DNA from: Streptomyces antibioticus
Lineage (GTDB): Bacteria; Actinomycetota; Actinomycetes; Streptomycetales; Streptomycetaceae
Length of the DNA: 64,000 nt
Direction: 5' to 3'
Assembly: GCF_002019855.1 (NCBI RefSeq)
Contig: NZ_CM007717.1
Coordinates: 1,492,452 to 1,556,451 of the forward strand
In this document: one piece after another, positions 16,804-24,847 of the stretch
Numbering within the stretch: the first letter of the stretch is position 1
Layout of the letters: every line of letters begins with the position of its first letter
Position numbers and translations under genes: made by a program
The notes under the pieces: model-generated
Databases searched by the model: none
Told to the model about the DNA's origin: nothing
The model's input: the letters and a program-made list of their open reading frames with translations, nothing else

Positions 16804-17540
16804 TGCCGCAGGCGCCACCCGCCCGCGAGGATCACCGCGGCCGTCCACAGCGCGGTCACGGCCAGCCCCGACCACGGCCCCAACGGCCCCTCGTACGACG
16901 CGTGCAGCGCCACCTGCCCCGCCCGGTCCGGCAGATACGCGACGGCGCCGCCCGCCGCGTCGCCGATCACGAACGACACCACGAGGATGAACGGGATCAG
17001 CAGCGACAGCGCGCCCACCCCGCTGCGCAGCAGGGCCGCGAGACCGGCCGCGAGCAGCGCCATCAGCGTGAGGTAGATCCCGCAGCCCACGACCCCGCGC
17101 GCCTGCTGGGCGACAGTGAGGCCGTCCGCCGCCTCGCCGAGTCCCGCGCGGGCGACGACGAGCGAGGCGAGCGCGGTGACCGGTCCGACGGCCAGCACCG
17201 GTACGGCGACGGCGGTCAGCTTGGCGGCGAACCACCGGCCCCGGCGCGGCACCGCGGCGAGCGAGAGCCGCAGCGCGCCGGACCGGAACTCCGCGGACAC
17301 CGCCATGGCGCCGAAGGCGATCGCCGCGATCTGGCCCGGCATGACGCCGGAGAGGGCTGTGAAGAGGGGGTCGAACCCGGACCCCGATCCCTCCGCGGCC
17401 TCGGCGGGATCGGCGGGATCGGCGCTGGCGAGCGCCGAGAACGCCGTCGTCGCGGCGAACAGCGCGAGCAGCGTCCCGAGGAGCGAGCACAGGGTGCGGA
17501 TCTTCAGCCACTCGGAGTGGAGGGCGGGTACGAAGGTCAT
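16791..17540 (-). CDS. ABC-2-type transporter permease
   Basis: The 249-residue permease has about six transmembrane helices. It begins EWLKIRTLCSLLGTLLAL and has the characteristic FRSGALRLSLAAVPRRGRWFAAKL cytoplasmic loop after helix 2. It is downstream of, and 1 bp from, its ATPase gene. AGGAGG lies 7 nt before the ATG at 17540. It forms an exporter of unknown substrate, probably controlled by the divergent two-component system. Its C-terminus lies in a 12-bp tandem repeat. Confidence 0.9.
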   Translation of the reverse strand: MTFVPALHSEWLKIRTLCSLLGTLLALFAATTAFSALASADPADPAEAAEGSGSGFDPLFTALSGVMPGQIAAIAFGAMAVSAEFRSGALRLSLAAVPRRGRWFAAKLTAVAVPVLAVGPVTALASLVVARAGLGEAADGLTVAQQARGVVGCGIYLTLMALLAAGLAALLRSGVGALSLLIPFILVVSFVIGDAAGGAVAYLPDRAGQVALHASYEGPLGPWSGLAVTALWTAAVILAGGWRLRHRDA

Positions 17541-17541
17541 G

Positions 17542-18462
17542 TCATGCCTCCTGCGGCTGTGCCGTGAACTCGGCTTCGGCGGACGTCAGATCGAGGTAGG
17601 CCCGTTCCAGCGTGGCCTCCTCCGCGGTCAGCTCGAGGACGGGCACGCCCGCGGCGGACACCAGGCGCCCGATGTCGTCCACGCGCGCGTGGTCCACCAG
17701 CCAGTGCCCCTCCTCGTGCTCCACGGCGTCGTGTCCGCCCGCCGCGAGGGCCTTCCGGAGCGCGGCGGGGTCGCTGGTGCGGATCCGGACGCGGGGCCGT
17801 ACACGCGCGTGGATGAACTCCCGCATCGGGGTGTCGGCCAGGAGCTGGCCGCGGCCCAGGACCACCAGGTGGTCGGCGAAGGACGCGGTCTCGTTCATGA
17901 GGTGGCTGGAGACCAGGACCGTGCGGCCCTCCGCCGCGAGCCGGCGCAGCAGCCCGCGGATCCAGACGATGCCCTCGGGGTCGAGGCCGTTGGAGGGTTC
18001 GTCCAGCATGACCACCGCCGGGTCGCCGAGCAGGGCGGCCGCGATGCCGAGCCGCTGCCGCATGCCCAGGGAGTACGTGCGGACCCGGTGCCGGGCGACC
18101 GCCGCGAGGCCGGTGGCCTCCAGGACCTCGTCGACCCGGCGGGGCGCGATGCGGTTGGCGGCGGCCAGCGTCCGCAGATGGTCGCGGGCGGTGCGGGAGC
18201 CGTGCGCGGCCTGGGCGTCGAGCAGGGCGCCCACGTGCCGCAGGGGTTCGGCGAGGGTGGCGTAGGCGCGGCCGTCGAGGGTGGCGGTGCCGGAGGTCGG
18301 CCGGTCGAGGCCGAGCACCAGCCGCATGGTGGTGGACTTTCCGGCGCCGTTGGGGCCGAGGAAGCCGGTGACGCGGCCGGGCAGGACGTCGAAGGTGAGG
18401 TCGTCCACGGCGCGCCGGGTGCCGTACTCCTTGGTGAGGGCGCGGACTTCGATGCTGGTCAT
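17542..18462 (-). CDS. ABC transporter ATP-binding protein (ABC-2 exporter, DrrA-like)
   Basis: The 306-residue ATPase has EVRALTKEYGTRRAVDDLTF, Walker A GPNGAGKST at about 35-43, signature YSLGMRQRLGIA, Walker B VVMLDEPSNGLDPEG, and H-loop SSHL. A C-terminal DrrA-like extension of about 80 residues follows. The frame is open far upstream, but the product clearly begins at MTSIEVRALTKEYG. No Shine-Dalgarno is visible. It is divergent from the sensor kinase gene across a 46-bp palindrome. Confidence 0.93.
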   Translation of the reverse strand: MTSIEVRALTKEYGTRRAVDDLTFDVLPGRVTGFLGPNGAGKSTTMRLVLGLDRPTSGTATLDGRAYATLAEPLRHVGALLDAQAAHGSRTARDHLRTLAAANRIAPRRVDEVLEATGLAAVARHRVRTYSLGMRQRLGIAAALLGDPAVVMLDEPSNGLDPEGIVWIRGLLRRLAAEGRTVLVSSHLMNETASFADHLVVLGRGQLLADTPMREFIHARVRPRVRIRTSDPAALRKALAAGGHDAVEHEEGHWLVDHARVDDIGRLVSAAGVPVLELTAEEATLERAYLDLTSAEAEFTAQPQEA

Positions 18463-18493
18463 GGCAGGAGCATGGCCGTGCGGGCGGGTCCGG

Positions 18494-18539
18494 GGCCTCC
18501 CCCGGGGGTGGAGATCGTCTCCCCCGGGCGGGGGAGGCC
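18494..18539. promoter_or_regulatory. 46-bp palindrome between ABC exporter and two-component genes
   Basis: Outer arms are GGCCTCCCCC (18494-18503) and GGGGGAGGCC (18530-18539). Inner arms GGAGA (18510-18514) and TCTCC (18518-18522), extended by GG/CC with one mismatch, surround TCG. It is centred in the 108-bp intergenic region and is a good candidate for response-regulator binding at both promoters. Confidence 0.65.
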
Positions 18540-18570
18540 GGTTGTCGGTGGCGGCTGGCACGATGGCGGG

Positions 18571-19737
18571 ATGGTCCGCATCCTGCGCCCGTTCGGCCGG
18601 GCGGTGACGTACACCCGGTGGCTGCACCTCTTCATGGCCTGTGTGTGGCCCGCCCTGTGGTACCTCGTCGACAGCACGCGCATGTATCTGACGGCCGTGC
18701 TGCTGGTGCCCGTCGGGCTCGTGCCCGCGATGCGGGTCGCGGAGGGCGTGCAGGCGCGGCTGCTGCTGACCGGGCACCGGCAGGACGGCGGCGCGGACCC
18801 GGGGATCGTGGTGACGCCCGCGGCGACCTGGGCGGACCGCGGCCGGACCGTGCTGTGGCTGGAGACCCGGCTGCTCCTGGGCGGTGCCGTCGCCTTCCTC
18901 ACCATCCATCTGCCCATGCTCACCGAGGATCTGCTGCGCACGTCCCGAGGCGGCGGCGCGGACCCGTCGACGTTCGTCCAACTCCCCGGCCACCACTGGT
19001 GGTACGCGCTGCTCGCGCCCCTCCCCCTGATCGCGCTGGCCGCGATCGTGGTCGGCGCGGGAGAGCTGATCACCGTCGCCGCCCGGCGTCTGCTGGGCCC
19101 CTCCCCCGGCGAGCGTCTCGCGGCCCTGGAGGAGCGCACGGAGCGGCTTCTGGAGCGCAACCGCATCGCCCGCGAGCTGCACGACTCCATCGGGCACGCG
19201 CTGACGGTCGCCGTCGTCCAGGCGGGCGCCGCGCGGGCCGCGGGCGATCCGGCGTTCACGGAGCGGGCGTTGGACGCGATCGAGGAGACCGGGCGGGCGG
19301 CGCTGGAGGATCTGGAACGGGTGCTGGGCGTCCTGCGCGAGTCGGAGCGGCCGGTGAGCGGCCGGCCCACGCTGGCCGACGCGGACCGGCTGCTGGAGTC
19401 CGCGCGGGCCTCGGGGGCGAAGGTCGACGCGGAGCTGACGGGGCCGCTGGAGACCGTGCCGGGACCGGTGTCGCGCGAGGGCTACCGCATCCTCCAGGAG
19501 TCGCTGACGAACGTGCTGCGGCACGCGGGCGCCGTCCCCGTCCGGGTGCGCGTCGAGGTCGACGGCGGGTCGCTCGGTCTGGAGGTCCGCAATCCGCTGA
19601 CCGCCGGCGCACCCGACGCGGGCCGGGGCAGCGGGCTGCGCGGGATACGGGAGCGCGCGGCCCTGCTGGGCGGGCACGCGCGTACGGGGCCGCACGAAGG
19701 GAACTGGCGGGTGCGTGTCGACCTGCCGTTGGGCTGA
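18571..19737 (+). CDS. Sensor histidine kinase (HisKA_3, NarX/DesK type)
   Basis: The 388-residue membrane kinase has an N-terminal sensor region with about four transmembrane helices (roughly 15-35, 38-55, 98-118, 145-165). The dimerisation box RNRIARELHDSIGHALTVA has phospho-accepting H204. A HATPase_c domain ends with GSGLRGIRERAALLGG. The ATG at 18571 is used because the membrane part begins there. CACGAT lies 6 nt upstream, so it may be leaderless. It is followed after 14 bp by its response regulator. Confidence 0.92.
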   Translation: MVRILRPFGRAVTYTRWLHLFMACVWPALWYLVDSTRMYLTAVLLVPVGLVPAMRVAEGVQARLLLTGHRQDGGADPGIVVTPAATWADRGRTVLWLETRLLLGGAVAFLTIHLPMLTEDLLRTSRGGGADPSTFVQLPGHHWWYALLAPLPLIALAAIVVGAGELITVAARRLLGPSPGERLAALEERTERLLERNRIARELHDSIGHALTVAVVQAGAARAAGDPAFTERALDAIEETGRAALEDLERVLGVLRESERPVSGRPTLADADRLLESARASGAKVDAELTGPLETVPGPVSREGYRILQESLTNVLRHAGAVPVRVRVEVDGGSLGLEVRNPLTAGAPDAGRGSGLRGIRERAALLGGHARTGPHEGNWRVRVDLPLG

Positions 19738-19751
19738 TCTACGCTGGGCGG

Positions 19752-20417
19752 ATGCCGGTCACCGTCCTGCTCGTCGACGACGAACCCCTGGTCCGCGCGG
19801 GGCTGCGGGCCGTGCTGGAGGCACAGCCCGACATCGAGGTCGTCGGCGAGGCGGCCGACGGGGCGGCGGTGATCCCGCTGGTGCGGCAACTGCGGCCCGA
19901 CGTGGTCGCCATGGACGTCCGGATGCCGCTGATGGACGGCATTGAGGCCACGCGCGCGGTGCTGCGTTCGGTGGCCGACCCGCCGCGGATCGTCGTCGTG
20001 ACGACCTTCGAGAACGACGAGTACGTGTACGACGCGCTGCGGGCCGGTGCCGCCGGGTTCCTGCTGAAGCGGGCGCGGCCCGCGGAGATCGTGCACGCGG
20101 TACGGCTGGTCGCGGCGGGCGAGTCGCTGCTGTTCCCGGCGTCGGTGCGGCGGATGGCGGCCGAGTACGGCGACCGGGACGGCGCCAACCCGACGGCCCG
20201 GGACACGCTGGAGCGGGCCCGGCTGACCGAGCGGGAGGCCGAGGTGCTGCGGCTGATGACGCGCGGTCTGTCCAACGCGGAGATCGCCGGGCGGCTGGTC
20301 GTGGGCACGGAGACGGTCAAGTCGCATGTGAGCGCGGTGCTGGCGAAACTCGGCGCGCGGGACCGCACCCAGGCGGTGATCACGGCGTACGAGTCGGGGT
20401 TCGTGGCGCCCGGTTGA
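19752..20417 (+). CDS. NarL/LuxR-family response regulator
   Basis: The 221-residue two-domain regulator has a receiver with acidic pair D9/D10, phosphorylation site D55 (VVAMDVRMPLMDG), T84/T85 and K106. A LuxR-type helix-turn-helix lies at about 157-200 (LTEREAEVLRLMTRGLSNAEIA...VKSHV). It is cotranscribed with the kinase. The divergent ABC exporter and the palindrome at 18494 are its likely targets. Confidence 0.94.
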   Translation: MPVTVLLVDDEPLVRAGLRAVLEAQPDIEVVGEAADGAAVIPLVRQLRPDVVAMDVRMPLMDGIEATRAVLRSVADPPRIVVVTTFENDEYVYDALRAGAAGFLLKRARPAEIVHAVRLVAAGESLLFPASVRRMAAEYGDRDGANPTARDTLERARLTEREAEVLRLMTRGLSNAEIAGRLVVGTETVKSHVSAVLAKLGARDRTQAVITAYESGFVAPG

Positions 20418-20515
20418 GCACCCGCCGATGCCGGGGTGTGTGATTCCGCACTCGCCGGGGTGCCCCGCGCCGAGTACGATCCGCCCAACACGCGCACGAG
20501 CTGGAAGGACGGACG

Positions 20516-21688
20516 GTGGGTCGGCTGACCGGCGGGGATCCCTCGCTGCTGCGAAGGATCAACTCCGCGGTGGTGCTGCACGCGCTGCGTGCCACGGACT
20601 GCGCCACGCTCACGGAGATCACCCGGGTGACAGGACTGTCCCGGCCGACCGTCGAGGGAGTGGTCGAGGACCTGATCACGGCGGGGCTCGTGGTCGAGAC
20701 GGCGGCCGACGAGAGTGTCGCCCGGCGGCAGGGGCGGCCCGCGCGGCGCTTCCGGTTCCGGGCCGAGGCCGGCCATCTGCTGGGCCTCGAGATCGGACCG
20801 CACCGGGTGGCGGCGCTCCTGGCCGACCTGGACGGCCGGGTGCTGGGCGCGCAGGCCAAGGACGTCGACGAGACGGCGCCGGCGGACGAGCGGCTGGAAC
20901 GGCTGCGCACCGCCGTCGCCGAGTTGCTGCGCCGCGCGGCTGTGCCGCGCAGTTCGCTGCGGGCGGTGGGCGTCGCGACCCCCGGCATCGTCGAGGCGGA
21001 CGGCACGATACGGCTGAGCACCGCGCTGCCGGAGTGGACGGGGCTGCGCCTCGGCGAGCGGCTGAGCCGTTCCTTCAAGTGCCCGGTGCTGGTGGAGAAC
21101 GACGCCAACGCGGCGGCCGTCGCCGAGCACTGGAAGGGTTCCGCGACCGAGTCCGACGACGTGGTGTTCGTCCTCGCCGGACTCAGTCCGGGCGCCGGCT
21201 CGCTGATCGGCGGACGGCTGCACCGGGGGTACGGCGGGGCGGCCGGGGAGATCGGCGCACTGCACCTGCTGGGCCGGGGCGTGACGCCGGAGACGCTCCT
21301 GTCGACCACCGACGAGCCGTTGCACCCGCTGGACGAGCAGGCGGTGGCCGAGGTGTTCGCACAGGCCCGCCAGGGCGACCAGCGGGCACGGGCGGCCGTG
21401 GACCGCTTCCTCCAGCGGCTCGTCCACGACGTGGCCGCGCTGGTGCTGGCCCTCGACCCCGAACTCGTCGTGATCGGCGGCTGGGCGGCCGGTCTGGACG
21501 GCGTACTGGAGCCGCTGCGGCGGGAGTTGGCGCGTTATTGCCTGCGCCCGCCGAAAGTGGTGCTGTCCCTGCTCGGCGAGGCGGCGGTGGCAACGGGCGC
21601 GCTACGGCTGGCCCTCGACCACGTCGAGGAGCAACTCTTCGCGGTGGAGGGGACGGTGACGGGCCGCTCCACGGTGGGGCAGGTGTGA
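20516..21688 (+). CDS. ROK-family transcriptional regulator
   Basis: The 390-residue protein has an N-terminal winged HTH (about 10-70, LTEITRVTGLSRPTVEGVVEDL) followed by an actin-like ROK domain (GVATPGIVEADG, VENDANAAAVAEH, GGAAGEIGALHLLGR). The ROK zinc motif CxCGxxGCxE and the catalytic His spacing of sugar kinases are not evident. It is therefore likely a regulator and not an active kinase. GTG start after GGAAGGACGGAC. Followed by a strong terminator; targets unknown. Confidence 0.9.
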   Translation: MGRLTGGDPSLLRRINSAVVLHALRATDCATLTEITRVTGLSRPTVEGVVEDLITAGLVVETAADESVARRQGRPARRFRFRAEAGHLLGLEIGPHRVAALLADLDGRVLGAQAKDVDETAPADERLERLRTAVAELLRRAAVPRSSLRAVGVATPGIVEADGTIRLSTALPEWTGLRLGERLSRSFKCPVLVENDANAAAVAEHWKGSATESDDVVFVLAGLSPGAGSLIGGRLHRGYGGAAGEIGALHLLGRGVTPETLLSTTDEPLHPLDEQAVAEVFAQARQGDQRARAAVDRFLQRLVHDVAALVLALDPELVVIGGWAAGLDGVLEPLRRELARYCLRPPKVVLSLLGEAAVATGALRLALDHVEEQLFAVEGTVTGRSTVGQV

Positions 21689-21703
21689 GACGGGGGCGCG
21701 CGC

Positions 21704-21728
21704 CGCGCCCCGGGGAAGCCGGGGCGCG
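21704..21728 (+). terminator. 10-bp stem-loop terminator after ROK gene
   Basis: CGCGCCCCGG (21704-21713), loop GGAAG, CCGGGGCGCG (21719-21728), 15 bp after the stop. GC-rich and without a T-tract. Confidence 0.7.
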
Positions 21729-21838
21729 ATGCCTGTGCACCACCGCCTGAGCGTGCAAGCCATGTGTGACCCACCCGGTCCCGGCCGCCGCAGTGACGCG
21801 CGTAGCGGCCGGTCAGGGCCGCAGGAGGCCCGCCCGGG

Positions 21839-22600
21839 TCAGGACGCCCGGCGTTCCGGGCCGTGGTGTATCTCCACGCCTCCTGACGCGCCGAAGGTCA
21901 GACGGCAGGTGTCGGCGCGGTAGGTCGCCACCGACAGGGCGGCGGTGCGGCCCGCGGCGAAGAAGCGGGTGGTGACGACGAGGACGGGCGCGCCGGGCAG
22001 CCGGTCGAGTTCCTTCGCGTCGTCCGCGCGGGCGGAGCCCAGCTCCACGGCGCGGTCCTGGGTGTCGAGCTGAAGGCGCTGGAGTTCGCGCAGCACCGCA
22101 CGCGCGCGTGCGGCCTGGTTCGCGGTGTCGATCGCGGACAGGTCGGGCACCGAGGCGTGCGGCACGTAGAGCAGTTCGGCGGCGACCGGCTGGCCGTGCG
22201 AGACACGGGAGCGCCGCACGATGTGGACGCTCTGCTCGCGCGGGATCTCCAGTGCGGTCGCGACGGTGGACGGCGGCACCGCGTCCGTGCTGTCCACGGC
22301 CCGCCAGGCGTCGTCGCCGCCCCCCGGCCACGCCTGCTGTCCGGTGCCCACGGCGACCCCCATGCGGGGCGGCGCGACCGTCGTGCCGACCCCCCGGCGG
22401 CGCTGGAGACGGCCTTCCAGTTCGAGCTGCTCCAGGGCCTGACGGAGCGTCGCGCGCGCGACGCCGAAGCGGGCGGCCAGCTCACGCTCGTTCGGCAGGA
22501 TCTCGCCGACCGTGAACTCGGAGTCGAGCGCCTCGCTGAGCACGGTCTTGAGATGCCAGTACTTCGGTTCCGGTACCGATTCCAGATGCGTGGTCCCCAC
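21839..22600 (-). CDS. GntR-family (HutC/DasR-subfamily) transcriptional regulator
   Basis: The 253-residue protein has an N-terminal wHTH (about 12-75, KYWHLKTVLSEALDSEFTVGEILPNERELAARFGVARATLRQALEQLE) and a C-terminal UTRA effector domain (about 110-245, ending ALSVATYRADTCRLTF). GTG start with GGAGG 5 nt upstream. It is divergent from the alpha/beta hydrolase gene. A palindrome of the HutC/DasR operator type is in the shared intergenic region. Effector unknown, possibly a sugar phosphate. Confidence 0.9.
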   Translation of the reverse strand: MGTTHLESVPEPKYWHLKTVLSEALDSEFTVGEILPNERELAARFGVARATLRQALEQLELEGRLQRRRGVGTTVAPPRMGVAVGTGQQAWPGGGDDAWRAVDSTDAVPPSTVATALEIPREQSVHIVRRSRVSHGQPVAAELLYVPHASVPDLSAIDTANQAARARAVLRELQRLQLDTQDRAVELGSARADDAKELDRLPGAPVLVVTTRFFAAGRTAALSVATYRADTCRLTFGASGGVEIHHGPERRAS

Positions 22601-22697
22601 CCTGTCCTCCGCATTCCCCGTGGTCCGGCGGCGTTTTCACGCCCTTGTTTATTAAAGGTTGTTGTACTTCTCTGCGACGATAGGGCGGCCCCCACCC

Positions 22698-22711
22698 TTG
22701 GTCAAGACCAA
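22698..22711. promoter_or_regulatory. DasR-like (dre-type) operator palindrome
   Basis: TTGGTCAAGACCAA is a perfect 14-bp dyad. It differs at one central base from TGGTCTAGACCA, the core recalled for Streptomyces DasR-responsive elements. It lies 97 bp upstream of the GntR start, so autoregulation by this GntR, or DasR control, is plausible. Confidence 0.6.
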
Positions 22712-22865
22712 TCCTCACCCCCGCGCGGGCCGCCGGGCGCGGTGACGGCGAGGTTTCACGGCCCGTTCGTACAGACCCGGTTTCGTGACGTCGTGGCAAA
22801 GCTCCCGTCGCGAAAGTCCCGGGAAGAGAAGGCGGGGTGACTTTCCGAAGGGGCTACCCGTGAGT

Positions 22866-22875
22866 AGCAATTGCT
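22866..22875. promoter_or_regulatory. AGCAATTGCT palindrome upstream of hydrolase
   Basis: Perfect 10-bp dyad 50 bp before the hydrolase ATG, AT-rich relative to its surroundings. Candidate operator. Confidence 0.35.
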
Positions 22876-22925
22876 GACAAGCTGTCTCGGGCGTCCGCCC
22901 CCACGTCCAGCCGAGGAGCATCCGC

Positions 22926-23756
22926 ATGTCCGCCACCGTCTCCTTCCCGGTGCCCGCCCCCAGCGGCCCACAGACCGTCACGGTCTCGTACACGCGCGTG
23001 GGTGTGGGTGAGCCGCTGCTCCTGCTGCACGGTATCGGTCACCACCGGCAGGCATGGGACCCCGTGGTGGACATTCTGGCCACCGAGCGGGACGTGATCG
23101 CGGTCGATCTGCCGGGCTTCGGCGTCTCCCCGGCCCTGCCCGACGGGCTGGCCTACGACCTGCCGACGACGACCGCCGTCTTCGACGCGTTCTGCCGCGC
23201 GCTGGAGCTGGACCGGCCGCACGCGGCGGGCAACTCGCTGGGCGGGCTGCTGGCCCTGGAACTGGGCCGGGAGAAGCTGGTGCGGTCCGTCACCGCGCTG
23301 TCCCCGGCCGGGTTCTGGTCCGAGGCGGAGCGGCGGTACGCGTTCGGGATCCTGCTGACCATGCGCAAGATCTCCCGCCGGATGCCGCTGCCGATGGTCG
23401 AGCGGCTGGCCCGGTCGGCGGCCGGGCGCGCGGCGCTGACCAGCACCATCTACGCCCGTCCGGCGCGCCGTTCACCGGACGCCGTGGTCGCCGAGACGCT
23501 GGCGCTGGCCGGGGCCACCGGCTTCGACCAGACCCTGCGGGCCGGCGGCTCCGTGCTGTTCACCGACGACGTCCCGGACATCCCGGTGACCGTCGGCTGG
23601 GGCACCCGCGACTGGCTGCTCGTGCGCCGCCAGGGCGTCCGCGCCAAGCAGGTCATCCCGCGCGCCCGCCTGGTGCGGCTGCCCGGCTGCGGTCACTGCC
23701 CCATGAACGACGACCCGGCGCTGGTCGCGCGCGTGATCCTCGACGGCAGCCGCTGA
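22926..23756 (+). CDS. Alpha/beta-fold hydrolase
   Basis: The 276-residue alpha/beta hydrolase has oxyanion motif LLLHGIGHHRQAW, nucleophile elbow AGNSLGGLLA with S104, and catalytic His H257 in LPGCGHCPMNDDP; the acid is probably in VGWGTRDWLL. ATG start after CCGAGGAG. No signal peptide. Substrate unknown. Its 3' end overlaps, on the opposite strand, the unusual extension of the EamA transporter ORF. Confidence 0.9.
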   Translation: MSATVSFPVPAPSGPQTVTVSYTRVGVGEPLLLLHGIGHHRQAWDPVVDILATERDVIAVDLPGFGVSPALPDGLAYDLPTTTAVFDAFCRALELDRPHAAGNSLGGLLALELGREKLVRSVTALSPAGFWSEAERRYAFGILLTMRKISRRMPLPMVERLARSAAGRAALTSTIYARPARRSPDAVVAETLALAGATGFDQTLRAGGSVLFTDDVPDIPVTVGWGTRDWLLVRRQGVRAKQVIPRARLVRLPGCGHCPMNDDPALVARVILDGSR

Positions 23757-24800
23757 GGTCAGACGCCCGGTGGAGGCGCCGCGGTCACGGGGCCAGCGGG
23801 AGCCGTCGGCGGTCTCCACCCGCGCCGCCGGACCGCGCTCCGATCCGGCCTGATCTTTTCCCGTCCGCTCCGGATCCGCCTGCCCCGGAGCGGACGTCTT
23901 GTATACAACTCCCCCGGACTTCATGGCACCTTGATGACCCGTCAGCGCGCCCCACACCACTCCCGCGCCCACCAGCGCGCTGCCCACGGCCTGGGCGGGG
24001 CCGTAGGAGCCGGTGCCGACCAGGGGGGCGGTGCAGGCGGCGGCGACGGGGATCAGGCCGGAGAAGAGCGTGGCCCGTTCCGCGCCGAGCCGCTGCATGC
24101 CCATGTACCAGCACACGAAGCCGACGACGGTGACCACGACCGCCTGCCACAGCAGCGCGGCGCCCTCCGCCGCGTCCGGCGTCCGCAGCCACGCGCCGCC
24201 GTCGGCCAGGAGTCCCGCCGCGGCCGACTCGGCGGCGGCGAGGCCGCACACGGTGGCGGACAGCAGCCGCGGCCCCAGCGGCCGTAGGACGGGCACCGCG
24301 AGCACCGCGAAGCCGACCTCCCCGGCCAACGCGCAGACGGACCAGGCGAGTCCGGCGCCGTCGGTCCTCCCCCACCCCTGCACGACACAGGCCCCCACCG
24401 CGACGAGCCCGGCCCCCAACAGGACCGTGCGCCGCGGCCGCCGTCCCTCCAGCAGGGGGACCAGGACCGCCACGACGACCGGCGCGCAGCCCACCAGGAC
24501 CCCGGGCACGGCGGGTTCGGCCGAGCGCTCGGCGGCCAGGACCGCCACATTGAAGCCGACCATCCCGACCGCCGCCAGCAGCCCGAGCCGCCCCCACTGA
24601 CGGGCCGTGAGCGCGCGCACCCGGCCCAGGGCGCCGGCTCCGGCCAGCGGGACGAGGAGCAGACAGGCGAGGCCGTACCGGAGGAACTGGCCACCCGCGT
24701 ACGGATAGTCGCCGAGCACGCTGTTGGCGGTGAAGGAGGCGCCGACGAGGACGCAGGCGAGCGCGGCGAGCAGGGAGCCGCGCGTGGTGGTGGCGTTCAT
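23472..24800 (-). CDS. EamA/DMT-family transporter with aberrant C-terminal extension
   Basis: Residues 1-287 form a ten-helix drug/metabolite transporter with two EamA repeats (ALACVLVGASFTANSVL... and ALAGEVGFAVLAVPVL...). After GVVWGALTGHQGAMKSG the frame continues another 155 hydrophilic residues. It passes through a 12-bp terminator hairpin (23862-23896) and 285 bp into the 3' end of the opposing hydrolase gene. Family members end near residue 300, so the native stop has probably been lost by mutation, frameshift or sequence error. It is divergent from a MocR gene, which likely regulates it. ATG at 24800 with TAACGT 7 nt upstream. Confidence 0.8.
   Translation of the reverse strand: MNATTTRGSLLAALACVLVGASFTANSVLGDYPYAGGQFLRYGLACLLLVPLAGAGALGRVRALTARQWGRLGLLAAVGMVGFNVAVLAAERSAEPAVPGVLVGCAPVVVAVLVPLLEGRRPRRTVLLGAGLVAVGACVVQGWGRTDGAGLAWSVCALAGEVGFAVLAVPVLRPLGPRLLSATVCGLAAAESAAAGLLADGGAWLRTPDAAEGAALLWQAVVVTVVGFVCWYMGMQRLGAERATLFSGLIPVAAACTAPLVGTGSYGPAQAVGSALVGAGVVWGALTGHQGAMKSGGVVYKTSAPGQADPERTGKDQAGSERGPAARVETADGSRWPRDRGASTGRLTSAAAVEDHARDQRRVVVHGAVTAAGQPHQAGARDDLLGADALAAHEQPVAGAPADGHRDVRDVVGEQHGAAGPQGLVEAGGPGQRQRLGDHGVR
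23862..23896. terminator. 12-bp stem-loop between hydrolase and EamA genes
   Basis: CGTCCGCTCCGG (23862-23873), 11-nt loop, CCGGAGCGGACG (23885-23896). Bidirectional geometry for two convergent genes; it lies inside the predicted EamA reading frame. Confidence 0.75.
23899..23908. promoter_or_regulatory. TTGTATACAA palindrome
   Basis: Perfect 10-bp AT-rich dyad directly beside the terminator hairpin, of the type used as a GntR/FadR-class operator. No promoter or gene start is next to it here. Confidence 0.35.
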
Positions 24801-24807
24801 GAGAACG

Positions 24808-24839
24808 ACGTTAGGAAGAGCGGCGGTCCGGTCTAAGGT
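24808..24839. promoter_or_regulatory. Divergent leaderless promoters of EamA and MocR genes
   Basis: Minus-strand TAACGT (24813-24808) is 7 nt from the EamA ATG; plus-strand TAAGGT (24834-24839) is 8 nt from the MocR ATG. GGTCC occurs twice (24825-24829, 24837-24841) as a direct repeat overlapping the MocR -10, a plausible MocR site. Confidence 0.55.
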
Positions 24840-24847
24840 CCACTTCC

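Larger units (their letters stand above)
22601..22925. promoter_or_regulatory. Divergent GntR/hydrolase control region
   Basis: The 325-bp non-coding region has a marked AT-rich patch at 22646-22672 and three dyads: TTGGTCAAGACCAA (22698-22711), GAAAGTC/GACTTTC about 20 bp apart near 22822-22846, and AGCAATTGCT (22866-22875). No gene is seen. Confidence 0.6.

Noticed and set aside
17542..19695. A 717-residue fused ABC ATPase
   Set aside because: The N-terminal 411 codons are antisense to the sensor kinase; the ATPase starts cleanly at MTSIEVRALTKEYG (18462).
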